A stretch of DNA of 64,000 nucleotides from Gnetum montanum (Eukaryota > Streptophyta > Gnetopsida > Gnetales > Gnetaceae). The DNA lies in NCBI GenBank assembly GCA_015680685.1, contig MNCI01022141.1:157793-221792 (forward strand), given 5' to 3'. Under the pieces are notes generated by a model. The model had not been told where the DNA came from. It saw nothing but the letters and a program-made list of their open reading frames with translations, and did no database searches. The position numbers and the translations under genes were made by a program. This document shows, in pieces, positions 1 to 12,090 of the stretch (position 1 is its first letter; every line of letters starts with the position of its first letter).

Positions 1-874
1 GAACTAGCATGTAGAATTTAAAAATAGGAAACATTATGGATGTAGTTATGAGTGGAAATCAATGTAAGAAATGAATCTACAAGTGCCATAAAGAAATGCA
101 AATTGAATGTAGAAGCATGGAGTTGCACATTAATGAAGTACAACTGTAGGCAGGACATAGTAGTGAAGTGCTAGGAGTTATGTTGGGCATGGCAGAGGTG
201 GTGGACATTTTGCATGCTAGACGTGAGTAATGGTAGCAGTGGTTACGTTGGTCATGGAGTAATGGTGATATGTAGACGATGAATGTGGGTAACTAATGAT
301 AGTGTGAGATGCTGCTATAATAGATTAGTCTCTAAGGGGCTCAACATTAGATCCTAGGAAACTTGCAGGTAGCAGTTTCCTCTTCCTTTTACCTATAGGG
401 GACAACTTTGGATAGCTTTGTGTTGTAGGGGGCTTAACTTCTCTCTCCCTCCCCATTCTAGTAGGCTGGGTAGTGGCGTTGTTGCAGACGTTGTGGCGGT
501 GGCTACAACTACAAATAACTGTAGTTGTAGTGTAGGTGGTAGAGTGCATGATAGCAACCTGGGGTAGATGGTGCAACCAAAAGTAGAAGCGTTTGTCATT
601 GCCCCTTGTTAGAGACATAGGCATGTGTCAAATGTTCACATGTGACGATAGTTACTCTGTGTCGTGTGTGTTAGAAGCTCTCCCTCATCGGAAATTTCTT
701 TCTTTTTTATTTATGTTGTTGCAGGTAGCCTTCTATCTCTCCCCGAACTACATGCATGTGACAAATGATGCCAGTAACCTCTTTGATCCCTCTTGGTTCA
801 CGTCACAAGCATGCGAGGTCTTAAGACAATGATGGTGGCATACGTGTAGCAGGTGGTTGGTGAGTGCATTTCAC

Positions 875-930
<56 letters not shown>

Positions 931-1225
931 GATAGTCAAAGTCTTCTTGCCTAGCAGTGGGTGCCACTAGCAGTGACAGATCAATAGTAGTAGTACGACT
1001 AGGGGAAAAAATTTTTCTTTTAGTTTTTTATTGTATTAAAGATACTCATTTAATTTAAATTCTTGATTTTTTTTAATTTACTTATTTATGGAACACTACA
1101 TTACCCTATCTAGCTAAGACTATTCTCAGGTTTCCATACCCATACAGGAGGTGCCCTAGGCAATAGTCTCCTTAATCAAGTTTTCTTTTCTAAGTGTTGG
1201 TGCATCCAAAATTTATACATCAAAA
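1..1225 (+). mobile_element. T1 Tat-type element: 5' LTR, right-hand part
   Basis: This stretch matches 24259-25494 almost from end to end, for example the shared run ACATTATGGATGTAGTTATG near the start and TGTTGGTGCATCCAAAATTT near the end, so the two are the LTR pair of one element. The left part of this LTR lies before the window. The end reads CATCAAAA where related LTRs have CATCAACA. By eye the copies differ at roughly 15-20% of positions, so the insertion is old. The short reading frames inside it are not coding. Confidence 0.85.
879..927. repeat. (TC)n microsatellite, about 24 units
   Basis: An uninterrupted 49-base TC run lies inside the T1 5' LTR. The matching place in the 3' LTR (about 25183-25200) has only a short interrupted TC tract, so the run expanded after insertion. 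Confidence 0.95.
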
Positions 1226-1837
1226 CATTGCTAGAAGGAGGATCTTTCTTCTACCTTTTTTTTACCACTCTTCTTGCCATTTTCTCATGGTTATTTTATT
1301 TTTTAATCCTATTTTGGTACCTTTTGATTTTTTTTAAAACCTTTGTCTTTAGACCCTTTATTTTTTGCCTTCTTTTCGTATTTTCTAAAAATTGTTGTTA
1401 ATAAATTTTTTTTTATAAAAGCCTTGTTTCTTTGTCCTTTTTTATCATATTTGTGTTTTGGCAGTCCACCTTGGTAAGGTGGTCTTATTATACATTAAAT
1501 TTTAATTTTATTTTTTTAATTTTTTTAATTTTACTATTTTTCTTTTTAAATTTTTTTTTATAAATTTTGCAATTTCATGCATTTATTTTTCTCTTAAAAA
1601 AGTAGCTTTTTTAAATAGCATATTTTAGTGTTTTTTTTGTCGAAAAATATTATTTCAATATTTTCTTTTCTTTTTACTTAATCTCATAGTTTTATTTTAA
1701 CAATCATATTTTATAGTTTTTGTTTTATGATCAAACTCTCCTTTGCCCCTAACTACCTAGTCACATGTCTCTTCGCATTAAGGAAATGACAAGCTTTACA
1801 GTTTTTGAGTCTTAGTCCTAGGAGAACTCAAACTAGG
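1226..1837 (+). other. T1 untranslated leader with damaged primer-binding site
   Basis: Directly after the LTR, TGCTAGAAGGAGGATC aligns with the primer site of element T2 (TGGCACTAGAAGGAGGGCC at 34426), but the leading TGG region is damaged. The rest is T-rich, AT-rich leader with no coding signal. It aligns with the T2 leader at 34445-35083. Confidence 0.6.
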
Positions 1838-3399
1838 ATGGTTGCCAATCAACCCCTGAATCCTTTGGTGAGTAATCCCTTTAACTTTGCTAACTACCAT
1901 GACATCATGAAACCCCTCCAAAACATAAACCTATTCTTTGATCCCACAACCCCTACTAGTGATGCCTACCAACACATACAATGTTTTGAAACCTTACTAG
2001 GGATCCATAACATTGTATAAAATGATGTGGCATGTAGGGTGTTTGTGACAACATTTAGGAGTAAAGCAACCTGATGGTTCTTGATACTTCCTAATGCCTC
2101 AATTGACTCATGGTAGGGGTTTAAAAATAAGTTTCTAATTCAGTTTGACAAGTTTACTAGCTCAGCCATAGCATCAAGTAATTTCACAAGCTTGAGATTA
2201 CAACCTAAGATTCCTCTATCAACTTGCTTATGTGCCAAGTGAGAGGCGCCCACAACTTGATGGCATCCTTAATTTTTACTTGTCCACCATCGATTCATTC
2301 TTTGCCTATGTCATCAAATCTGATCCTAACATAATAGAAATATAGGGGATGATGGCCAAAGCCATGGAGCTAGAACAAATTACCCTCATGAATAGTATTC
2401 AAACTCAATTTGGGATGATGTGTGTTAGTAATCTAATGAAATATGACCCTCTATCTCTACCAACTTTCCTAATGACCAACACTATGTTTTAGATTCCTTC
2501 CCCCTTTCAAATGACTCAACCTTCAAATAATTACTTTCAAGGCCCCACATCTTCTTCATTCCTACCATCTAACGCTAGTTTTAATGATGACCAATCGAAG
2601 GCCTTAATTCAATCCATCTTAAACCCAAACGGGGTATCTTATCCTGTTGAAGCCCCAACTACAACTTAAAATCAGATGACCTAGATATTAACTTCACTAC
2701 AAAAAATTTCAAATGAAGTAGTTGAATTAAAGCAAAACAAAAACAAGGGTCCTATACAACCAAAAAAGCCAAGTACATTAGTTAATGGCGATTATTGTCA
2801 TCTACATAACATTAGGCAACATTCTGAGAAAACTTGTTCCCAATTTTTAACATTATATGATGACAAGAACCAAGGTCAAAAAATGGAAAACCCCCTATTA
2901 TGGTCCTTAATGTACCTCATGAAATAGAAAATGAAGAGGTTTCTTCATTAGAATAAGTTATGGTAAGTAACCCTAGCCCACATAACACTTGCTACCGTAG
3001 ACTTAGTGACATTGTGGATACCACAAAGTAACAAACTAGGAATGACCCTTACACTCCCCCAAATAGAAGAGCTCTTAGTGAAAGCGACACAAATACTCAA
3101 ACTATGTCATTCCAAACAAATTCTCCACAATGATCAAACCTAGATTCCATACTTAGAAGGACTCCACCTCAATAAGAAGCCAAATATGAACATAAGACTT
3201 ATGATCTAGATGAGGATTTGAAGAAAATCAAAGGTAACGTTTCAATGTATGAACTTTCACACTTTAATGAAATGAAAGAGGTGATTCAGAATATAGTTGA
3301 TACACTTGAGACTGGAAAGAAAAATCTCCAGTCCTTGAAAGGAAAGTTCACTTCACAAAAAGTCCTAACACGCTATTAGTATAGAATGCAAATAATTCC
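1838..3399 (+). pseudogene. T1 gag pseudogene (Tat-type)
   Basis: A start at 1838 (MVANQPLNPL) matches the T2 gag start at 35084. A gag core follows that includes the block around residues FKNKFLIQFDKFTS, the usual retrotransposon gag region with conserved aromatic and leucine positions. Near 2784-2850 a zinc-knuckle-like segment reads YCHLHNIRQHSEKTC. The frame is broken by stops at 2018 (TAA), near 2071 and 2113 (TGG or CAG turned into TGA or TAG), and by frameshifts. The same order and spacing occur in T2, so the assignment does not rest on one copy. It would have encoded the structural particle protein; now it is non-functional. Confidence 0.75.
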
Positions 3400-3672
3400 A
3401 TGTTGAGCACGACAGAGCAACCTCCTTTCCTAACATCACTAATTATTTTAGGAAAGAACATTCATAATTATTTAATGAATTTTGGTGCAAGAGTTAGTGC
3501 CATGCCACTTGAGGTATGTAACACTTTAGGAGCCCAAATGATATCACAAATGAAAAGTGTAATACAACTTGATGGGTCTAATGTACTTATATTAGGGTCA
3601 TTAAATGAAGTGAAAGTGCAACTTAAATAATACCCTACATTTACATGTCACACAGATATCTTAGTAGTTGAC
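3400..3672 (+). pseudogene. T1 retroviral-type aspartic protease remnant
   Basis: The frame 3400-3630 reads FLTSLIILGKNIHNYLMNFG and continues with GA and a MPLEVC block. That is the layout of a retropepsin active-site loop (D-S/T-G-A) followed by the conserved MPxxV segment. The catalytic Asp position is Asn here (MNFGA), and T2 has Asn at the same place. The frame stops at 3628-3630 and continues in the same alignment to T2 at 36900. The element would have used it to process gag-pol. Confidence 0.65.
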
Positions 3673-4302
3673 ATGTCACCCACTTATGGTGTGCTCTTAT
3701 CTAGGACTTTTGGAGCCAAGTTTGGGGGCTTCTTTAGGTTAGATTTCTCCAAAGTATTAATCCCAATCAAAGGAAAATATGAATACATGATTATACCAAG
3801 AGAGCCTTCCTACAAACAACTAGTTACAACCTTTAATTGGAAAAATCAATCTTTGGGAAATCAAAACACTAACATTTATATGAGAGTTATTGAGGTTGAC
3901 TATGGAGAACATGTTATAAATGACCATGTGACTGAAATTACAAAAATAAATCCTTTTCCTTATATAGATTCCATCCAACCCTATCAAACATCTAGTGAAT
4001 ATGAAGAAATCTATGAAGATACCTTGCCTTATCATAATGAAAATGGATTTCTTCTAGATACCTTGCCATCTCTAGGGGAGTACAAAGATGTAAATGAGAT
4101 CCTAACCATCAAAACATTAGATGGTGTGTTAAACTTTGACAATGTATCTATTGAACATGTTCCTAGAGAGGTTGTATTCGATGATTTACAAAAACTTAGA
4201 GCTAAGATTGAAACTCATATGAAAGAAGAAATTGACAAACATTTAGGATCTAAAGTTGTTTATATTATGAAACATTCAAATTTAGTGCTTGATAAAAAGT
4301 GA
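3673..4302 (+). pseudogene. T1 pol remnant: PR tail, linker, aRNH end, RT start
   Basis: This open stretch of 209 codons is a deletion-joined mosaic. Its first 120 residues match the T2 linker after the protease (MSPTYG at the start, YEDTLPYHNENG later). It then reads VSIEHVPREV, the C-terminal signature of the archaeal-type RNase H, whose body has been deleted. Next come EEIDKHLGSKVVYIMKHSNL, an N-terminal reverse transcriptase block, and in a shifted frame LCLDFHNL (usual form I/V-DFRNLN) near 4318-4345. The order aRNH end before RT start agrees with T2. The long open frame is therefore not a real gene. Confidence 0.7.
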
Positions 4303-4625
4303 ATAAGAAAATTATGATTATGTCTTGATTTTCATAATCTTAAGCATCAAAAAATTGTTAAATAATGGATCGATAAGAAACATGAAGATAATGCCTTTAA
4401 GATAGGGGATCTAGTCCTAAAAGGAGGTAGAGCATTTGTTTGAGGAAGTCTTCAAAGTAAGTTCTCTCCTATGTGGTCAAGCCCATTCCAAGTTATAGAT
4501 GTCATTGGTCCCAATGTATACAAAATTGTTGATTTGCAAGGACATATGTTACATAGGAACTTTAATGCATTTCATTTCAAGAAAATCTACTTAGGTGTCT
4601 CATGTGGACACATGGTAGATTCTTA
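4303..4625 (+). pseudogene. T1 RT scrap joined to integrase C-terminal tail
   Basis: After a short RT scrap, most of RT, RNase H and integrase is missing. The remaining tail (FKIGDLVLKGGRAF near 4396, then PFQVIDVIGPNVYKIVDLQG near 4477) matches the T2 integrase tail at 40675-40926. This is the usual region after the integrase core that ends gypsy pol. It closes with a stop at 4624-4626, as in T2. Confidence 0.75.
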
Positions 4626-5136
4626 GTTGCATGTTTTATTCCCCTTCACCATGCATTTCATTTGTATATAGTTGAATTTGCATATTTTCTTTGCATTTCC
4701 ATCATTTATTTCTTAGCATATTGTTTTGATTTTTTCTTTTCATATGATTTTAATAATCATTATGATCATTTGAGTTACTAGGTGTTGGATCATCATAATG
4801 CCATTGGAAAATAATGTAAGCATAATGATATATATAATATTTCTTATTACTATCTCCTTTATATGATATATTTCAATAATGCTATGATTATTCCTAGTCT
4901 TTTTCAAGGTTTTAGTTTTCTTGGTTATGTTGGATTATGGAGCATGAGATTTATGTTAGCTTATTATGTAATCATCATGATCATGTGAGTGTAGGATATG
5001 TGACATTGGAGAATGGTTAGCCACAATCACTAGGTGATCTTGGAAAATGTTGTTTTTCCTTTCATAAGCCCTAGCCTTCAAGTGTGATGATCCATGGCTA
5101 CCTTTTGAGTAACAAGGTGAAGTGTTTTCATCTCCT
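4626..5136 (+). other. T1 3' untranslated region, left of the nested insertion
   Basis: Non-coding sequence aligns with 40928-41435 of T2 (both carry GCATTTCATTTGTATATAGT). It breaks off at CATCTCC exactly where element N begins, and the alignment resumes at 22020. Confidence 0.8.
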
Positions 5137-6958
5137 TGTAACTATCAAAAATGTTGGTGGTTGGAACACTGAGAGGTTAGTGGGTGTACAACTTAACCCC
5201 AAACTCATGTGAGGGCCTTGCTAGAAATAGAGACAGGGTACCCTGAATGGTCTTGTTAATCAAACAAAGACTTATAGGGTGCTACGTCAAGTGAGTGCTA
5301 AAGCAGTTACATGGTGTTATTGATGGGCACCAGGACTAATTAGGCCAATGCATAGTAGGGTGTCCTAACTTGAGAATGGTGGTGTAAATGTGTGAATGCA
5401 TGTGAAACAATAAGAAATGTGAGTGCTATGCTAAATATCAAAGAATAAATGCTTGAAAAATGTAGTAGTTGTTAAGAATAGAAGTGCATCACCCCAAATG
5501 GGGGAGCATTACAATTATAAAAAAAAGATGTGAGAGTGGTACATGATGTACAAATAGGCATAGTAGCAGCATAGCAGTGTAGTCATAGTCTCTAGGGCAT
5601 CTAGGCTATGAAATTGACAACTACCATAGAGTCTGAGTCTACTGGGTTGGCTACCGTAGTGTCCTGCAGGCTTGCAGTGTGCTACAGTGCTAAGTGGGAC
5701 ACAAAAGGATTTCTAAGATGCTAATACACTCCACTGTATAGGGTGCTCAAGGTGCTTTATGTGCCAAATGGTGCTCTAAGGTATTAACTGCCACTTGAAT
5801 TTTCTTGCCAAATGATTCAAATGCCCACTACTAGAATGAATTTCCAACCCCTTGAGTGTTGAATGTGAGGGTATTTATAGGTTTAAGGTTTGCATGAAAT
5901 GCGGATTGAGCACCATGTGGCATGAGGATAGATGGGGCTATGCTAGACCCAACTACACTCCCACAGGAGTAGCAAGTGCTATGCTCTAGTGCACTATAGT
6001 GGGCCCCTAGAGACTACTGAACTATGACTATGCTACTAAAACTACATATGCTAGATTTTGAATGATTGCAATGTACCTGCAAACAATGCAAAAAAATAGT
6101 GTAACTTGGAGGTAATGCTCTAGGACTACATCTTCCCCTCTTTTAAATGGGGTCAAGCATTGGTACAACTTAGGGGCAAATGGGGGGCAAAAGAGATGCA
6201 AATTGCTAATCTTGCTTGCTGAAGGAACACTAGAGCCAAGATGAAGGTTGATGCTGAGCTCTAGAGGCTTTTGGAGGCTATTGAAGGCTTCTCTACAGTG
6301 CTATGTTGGCTATGCTCTAGAGTGTAATCCAACACTTAGATAAATTTTGCAAAATTTGATGTTTAGCACTGGCTACAGTTGCTATACTCTAGAGCGTAGT
6401 AGGGATAATTAGAAAAATTTGACCCAAATTTGATCTTCTTTCATGCTACACTAGTTACACTTTAAAGCTTAGTACGAGGGGTAACCTCAAGTTAGAAAAT
6501 TTACCAAATTGTTCCTCCACTCTGAGCTAACTTGACAACTTTTGGCTTGACACTTAGGCAAACTGGCCACTGAAAGGTGTGCTCCATTGGCTACGTTCTA
6601 GAGTATAGAAGTAGTAGCAACCCTAGGATTTAGATAATTTGCGAAACTTTTTCTTTCGTTCCAAGCCTTCCTAACAGCTTCTAGGTTGGAACTTGAGCAA
6701 ACTGGCCATGGAAGTGTGTGCTATGCTAGTGACACTCTAGAACATAATAGGCAAAATCAGAGCATAGCACAATGCTTAGAAAAATGTTTGTGCAACTACT
6801 GTCGACACTTAGGAAATTTTGCAAAATAGGGCCTGTGATACATGCTACACTGGCTATACTCAGGAGCATAGCACCAATACTTAGAAGAATTTGACAAGCT
6901 TTGACACTTAGATAAATTTTTAGTTGCAATGATGAAGCTTGAAATTGGTGGTGTTTCA
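5137..6958 (-). repeat. Element N LTR, left copy (3' LTR in element sense)
   Basis: It begins TGTAACTATCAAAAATGTTG and ends GGTGGTGTTTCA; the right copy has the same ends. The half nearer 6300-6958 contains degenerate sub-repeats built around a palindrome of the form CTATRCTCTAGAGYRTAG, at about 6311, 6381 and 6591, with weaker versions at 5980, 6730 and 6852. Confidence 0.9.
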
Positions 6959-6976
6959 TTGGCCCCTCTTTGTTGA
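6959..6976 (-). other. Element N polypurine tract
   Basis: On the minus strand the bases just before the LTR read ACAAAGAGGGGCCAA and then TGAAAC. This purine-rich run is the expected start site for plus-strand DNA synthesis next to the 3' LTR. Confidence 0.7.
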
Positions 6977-8574
6977 CATTTGGAGTGACCCGAGAGGTGT
7001 CAACAAAGAATAAAAAACATTACAATAGGCATGAAACCAACATTGCTTGTTGGTATCTGATCAGATGATGCTTCACCATGCTCAAGAGTGCTAAAGGAAT
7101 AAAGTATGGCAAGGAGTAGGTTAAGGAGATAGACTAAGGGATAGCATGTGAGAGGGATGCCAATTGTGTATGCAGCTGCAGAATGCAACACTATGATGGT
7201 TGATCACTAAATCATGATCCCTCATTAGAATGCTTGTGAGGGAGTCAACGTTCATGGAACAGGGATGGTTTGCCCTTGAAATTTTGACCTCTCATCCAAG
7301 TGCCTATGAGAAGGTCAATGCAAATTTAGGGTTGGACTAATTGCAAAAGTGCAACTTTGCTAATTTTCTTGGGGACTTGTTTTGTCCCCTTCTTCTTTCT
7401 CTCTTTGTTGTTTTTTTTTTTGAGTTTTTACTTTTTTTTCTTTGTGAAATGCTAGCTATAAGATGATTTTCATTAACTAGACTGCATGCTACTCAACACG
7501 CTTTGCTTAGGGGCAACCATGTCACATCTATAGGATAGGTGTTTTCTTCTAGGGATGAGTTGTGTTACATCTACTTGGGCTTTGACCAGTCCATAGGAGC
7601 TTTCCATGGGATGAGTTGCATTACATCTATCATGGGTTCTACGGTCAATTGAAAGAAGGGTCTCATGTCTATAAAAGAAGCTTGTAGGGAAGGTGGGGAA
7701 AGGTAAGGTAGAGACGGTAAATGTGAGTGGGTTATAGCAAGGATAGGGATGTGCACTCTCAATTAGCTTGGTGAGTATAATCAAGCACATTGAAGTAATG
7801 TGATGACTTTCCATTACAATGAAATGCGTCTATGAACGATCACCTTCGAGGCCTCATGCTACAAACACAACATAGAGAAAACAAGAAAATAGTCACACTA
7901 AATGAGAGATAAAAGCATACTACTAGTTGCAAGGGAGCTACAAGTGCCACAAGTGCTAGACTAGTTGCAAGGGCTTGCAATGCCAAAGTAGGAAGGTCAG
8001 TGTGGATGTTGGAGCCAAAAGGCTAAAAAATCTCTAGTAGCCACACCATAAGTGAGCACTCAAGGGAGGCCAACAAAGTGGCCGAAGGTGATGACGATGC
8101 ATGTGCTTGAGACTCCACACCAAGGACAGGAGCTTACAAATCTAGTAGGACAATAGAGAGCTATGTTGTTGGATGCACTTTCAAGCCTAGGTAATGGTGA
8201 GGGCTAGAGGATGCAATGCTATGGCTAGGAAATAGTACTATTGGAACTCTAGTAGGTGGTGTTAATGGTGAGATTCCTAACCACTAATTAAACACCCAAG
8301 GTCAAAAATGTTGTTGGCATAGCTTGGGTGTGGTACAATTGGAGATGGTGGCAGTATCTTCGGAGGGTCAACAAAATGCCCAAAGACATTTTTGAAGGAT
8401 CAAAAAAATGCTAAAGGAAATGATGCTACAAATGTTCCAGAGGCATTATCTTGATGATGTGAACTTCATTTTGGAATTGCAACACTCCACCCCATGTAGC
8501 CCATTAAGATGTCAGTAGATGATGGAGGATGGGAAGTATTTGGGATCGCTTGTCCATAGAATTGTGGATGTTAA
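6977..8574 (-). other. Element N 3' untranslated region
   Basis: The interval from the purine tract to the hairpin-repeat tract has no sustained reading frame on either strand. A T-rich run lies at 7408-7440. Frames at 7473-7814 and 7000-7191 (minus) show no domain and are probably accidental. Confidence 0.55.
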
Positions 8575-8900
8575 GCTACATGTGCTAAACTACAAACCCA
8601 ATTTAAGGTCCTGGCAGACCATGATGCTATGCCAGTTTAAGATTCTAGTAGATCTTGATGTGCTAGTTTGAGGTCTTAGTAGACTATGTGCTAGTTTAAC
8701 ATCATAGCAGATGGTGGATGTTATGCTAGTAATGCAAGGATGAGCTATGCTACTTTATAGTCATAGCAGACTATGCTATGGATGGTAGTATAATGTCATA
8801 GCCCAAGGACAATCTATACCAGTTTAATGTCATAGTAGACATTCTATGCCAGTTTAACATCATAGTGAACATTTAGTGCTACTTTAATGTTGCAGTGAAT
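8575..8900. repeat. Degenerate tandem array of short hairpin units
   Basis: About eight units of 25-45 bases share the frame TTTAA-arm-six bases-arm. Examples are TTTAAGGTCCTGGCAGACCA (8597), TTTATAGTCATAGCAGACTA (8753) and TTTAATGTCATAGTAGACAT (8824). GTC and GAC are nearly constant, and the bases outside them change in matching pairs in several units. The array lies between integrase and LTR, where Tat/Ogre elements are known to carry hypervariable tandem repeats. Confidence 0.7.
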
Positions 8901-8929
8901 GTTTGCTTACCTTACCTTGTGTCGATGTG

Positions 8930-10330
8930 GAGTTGTGTGTTAGGTTTAGTAAGGCTTCGGGTATGAGTGGTTGACTAGATTGGAAAACATTTTACTATCT
9001 AGATTAGTAAACTTGAATGCTCCATTGTCATAAGCCTTTATGACCAAGAAAGGCCTTTCCTAGTTAGCTAAGAATTTATCTATGGCTTTGTAAATGACCA
9101 TGAGGACCAAGTCCTCTTTCTTGATCAAGCACTAATGTTGATTGTGGTGGTGTTTTTGTTGTTGCTTTTCCTAGTACCATTTGATGCAATTAAGTGTTTT
9201 CATGCACTCCTACTCTATAGAGTTGAGGTTAATGGTTCTCAACTCATTGCTTTGTGCCTCATCAATGAAACTTGAGAGGATCCTGCAGAGTGATGGAACT
9301 TGTAATTCAAGAGAAAAAATTACTTCAGACCCATACACAAGGCTATATGACATCTTACCTATTGCTGTTTTGTGTGTTGTGAAGTAGGTCCATAATGCAT
9401 AGACTAGCTACTCATGCCATCATCATTTGCTATTTCTAAGCATCTTTTTTAGAAGGTTGATAATGACTTTGTTTGTGGGATCCACCTAGCCATTCACCTG
9501 TGGTTAGTATGGTGACAAAAGGAATGTTTGATTCCAAGGTGTTCACAGAAGGCTTTAGTTTCTACACTTCTAAATTGTGGCCCATTTTCTATGACTATAG
9601 TCATGAGTAGACCAAATTACGTCACTATGTTATCAAGGATAAATTTGCAAACCTATTGTGATGTCATCTTCCTAAGGGAAATGGATTCAACCCACTTCGT
9701 AAAGTATTCAATTGTGATTATGATGAAGCCATGTCTTGTGAAATACTTAGGCATGATAGGTCCTATGATATCCAACCCCCAACATTGAAACAACCATATG
9801 ATTTGAGTGGTTTGTAGCTAAGTGGGTGGCACATGCATTAATTTTCCATGTTGTTGGGACACATCGCACATCTTAACTTTGGAGATGTAGTAGCATTCCA
9901 TGGAAGGCCAATAGTAGCCTAAGCATATGATTTTCAATGCCATTGCCCTGGGTACTATGTTGCCTCCACAAAGTCCCTCATGGACTTGATCAACGATCGT
10001 TTGTGCTTCACTATCACTAATGCAGGTTAACACTAGACCATAGTTGGATTTGCAACATAGTGTTCTATCAACTACGAGAATGTACTACCACGATCATTTT
10101 CATACTGCATTCTTTTGGGTAGTGGTTAGATGTTGCATAGGCTCACCTTGTTGAAGTTATGCCTTAATATCATCATACCATTCTTGTGCTTGAGTTGTGC
10201 TTATTGTGGATATGGATGCAATGTCAATTACATGTGTGATAGGTTTAGTGCAATCCATTATTGAGGTTGCCAAGCCATGAAACATGTTGGGTGAAATGCT
10301 TAAGGCTAATGTGGATAATGTATCAGCATT
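8930..10330 (-). pseudogene. Element N integrase pseudogene
   Basis: On the minus strand, 10033-9818 gives the HHCC zinc-binding region with VHEGLCGG and LGYYWPSME, a standard gypsy integrase N-terminus. Further down, around 9480-9520, a decayed form of the NG-x-E segment appears. Near 9330-9270 a decayed PYSLVYGxEAxLP block is followed by VPSLR-like residues. The C-terminal tail runs to about 8950. Stops and frameshifts are frequent. The enzyme would have inserted the element cDNA into the genome; it cannot be made from this copy. Confidence 0.75.
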
Positions 10331-10349
10331 GGCATTCTCATTGTAGGGG

Positions 10350-10730
10350 ATGTGTTTAATATCTATAGTTTTAAACTATTGAAGCAAGTTCTTCGCCAAG
10401 TCACAATAAGGTTGTAAATGTTGTGCTTTACAAGTGTAAACCTTTGTAACTTGGTTGATAACTAGCTGTGAATTACCTTAGATTGCTAGGTTGCAGATTC
10501 CTAGGTCATGGGCTACTATGAGACCTCTAAGGAGACCTTCGTACTCCACCACATTGTTAGTGCAAGAAAATGTAAATTGATAAGTGAAGGGTTGGATCTC
10601 CCCAAAGGGAAACATGATTATTGTAGTGACACTACTTCCTTGAGAGGTTGAAGCACCATCAAAGTGTAAAATTTCCTCAAAATTTGGTAGGTGCGTGGCT
10701 TATACTACTGATATGCTCATTTGGAAATTT
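10350..10730 (-). pseudogene. Element N archaeal-type RNase H pseudogene
   Basis: The minus strand reads FDGASTSQGS (usual VDGASNxxGSGAG), then CTNNVVEYEGLLRGL (usual ATNNEAEYEALIAGL), then NSQLVINQV (usual DSQLVVNQV). These are the three hallmark blocks of the second RNase H of Tat elements. Here it follows RT and the first RNase H and precedes integrase, the arrangement commonly described for Ogre-like elements. T2 differs in this respect. The third block has Asn for the usual Asp. Confidence 0.75.
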
Positions 10731-10779
10731 TGGATCTATAGTTGCTTGATCATTCATTGGTGAACCTGTGAGTTGTGCA

Positions 10780-12090
10780 GCTATTTCTTGACCTTTGGTT
10801 GATGCTTGTGCTATGTAGTGCAAGTTAAACTCCATGGTTATTTACTTTTCACCATGCAATTTGATTACTCTCGTAGATGTTCATTGTGATTTCTTGGAGT
10901 ACATTGCTTTTGCAGATGATGTTTACCTAGCCACGGAAGAGATAATGCCTCCACTTCTTAATTGCAAAGACTAAGGCTAGGTAGTTCTTTTCCACATTGT
11001 TGCATTTTGCTTCATGTGCCACTAGCACATAGCTTATGTAGTAGACAGGGACCTTTGAGCCATCATCTCATCTTTGGAAAAGTAGAGAAGTGACGGAAGC
11101 ATTGAAGGTTGTAAGGTAGATGTAAAATGGCTTATCACCTTGTGGAGGGTAGACTATTGGAAGTTAAGCCAACTCCTTCTTGAGGTTGTCAAATGCCTCT
11201 TGGCATTGAGTTTTCAAATGCATATGTTGCATTGGCTACAATTTATTAGTTAACCATGCGATAAACCTACAAATGAACTATAGTTTGCCTTGTAACTTAT
11301 GTAGCTCTTTAAGGTTAGTTGATGATGGCCTTAACTTTATCAAGGTCTATGCATATGTCTACCTTTGATACTACAAATCCCAACATGCAATTGGTCTTGA
11401 CACCAAAAACACACTTCTTGGGATTTAACCTAAGGTCATGTCTAAGGCAATGCTTGAGTACATGGTCCAAGTCACCTGCATGGTTATTTGCATTTTGGAC
11501 ATGATTACTATGTCATTGACGTAGTCATTGAGCTATTCTAGTAAATAGTCATTAAAGATATACATCATTGCATGTTGGTAGATTGCTCCTACGTTCTTTA
11601 ATATGAAAGACATCATTATTTAGCAAAACATACCCTAAGGGGTCATAAAGGTTGTGCTGAGTTGGTGCTTTGGGTTAATTTAAATTTGGTTGTGTCTTGA
11701 GAACTTATCCATGAAGGACAATAAGGCATGACCAACTGTAGTGTCAATGAGTTGGTCAATACTAGGAAATGAGAAGTCATCTTTGATAGATGCCTTGTTT
11801 AGGTCCCATAAATCTATGAAAATGTGTATACTTCCATTCTTCTTAGGTACAACCATGAGGTTGAAGATCTAGATTGTGTAGTTAACTACCTAGAAGAAAT
11901 CAACCTTGTAGAGCTTGGTGATTTCATCACGAACTACTAACACCACCTTTGGTTTAATCTTATGGGCTTTTTTCTTAACTGGTTTTATGCAAGAATTTAG
12001 GATTATGTTATGCTATACTATAAAAGGGTCATGTCTTTGTAGGACCATGAAAATGCCTTAATATTAACACTAAGGACTTTGGTCATGTTG
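10780..12090 (-). pseudogene. Element N reverse transcriptase and RNase H pseudogene
   Basis: Reading down the minus strand: FSWSYKDM (12050, usual FAWSYxDMPG), FIDLWDLNKASIKDDF (about 11830-11780, usual FxDLRDLNKACPKDxFPLP), GHALLSFMDKFS (about 11720), a damaged catalytic region, LNPKKCVFGV (about 11430), then the first RNase H with PFYIYL near 11130 and YFALVFAIKKWRHY-like residues near 10970. Many stops stand where Gln is expected. The product would have copied element RNA into DNA. Frameshifts prevent any full-length product. Confidence 0.75.

Noticed and set aside
3673-4302. 209-codon frame as an unknown host gene
   Set aside because: It aligns piecewise with the T2 protease tail, linker, RNase H end and RT start, so it is a deletion product of T1.
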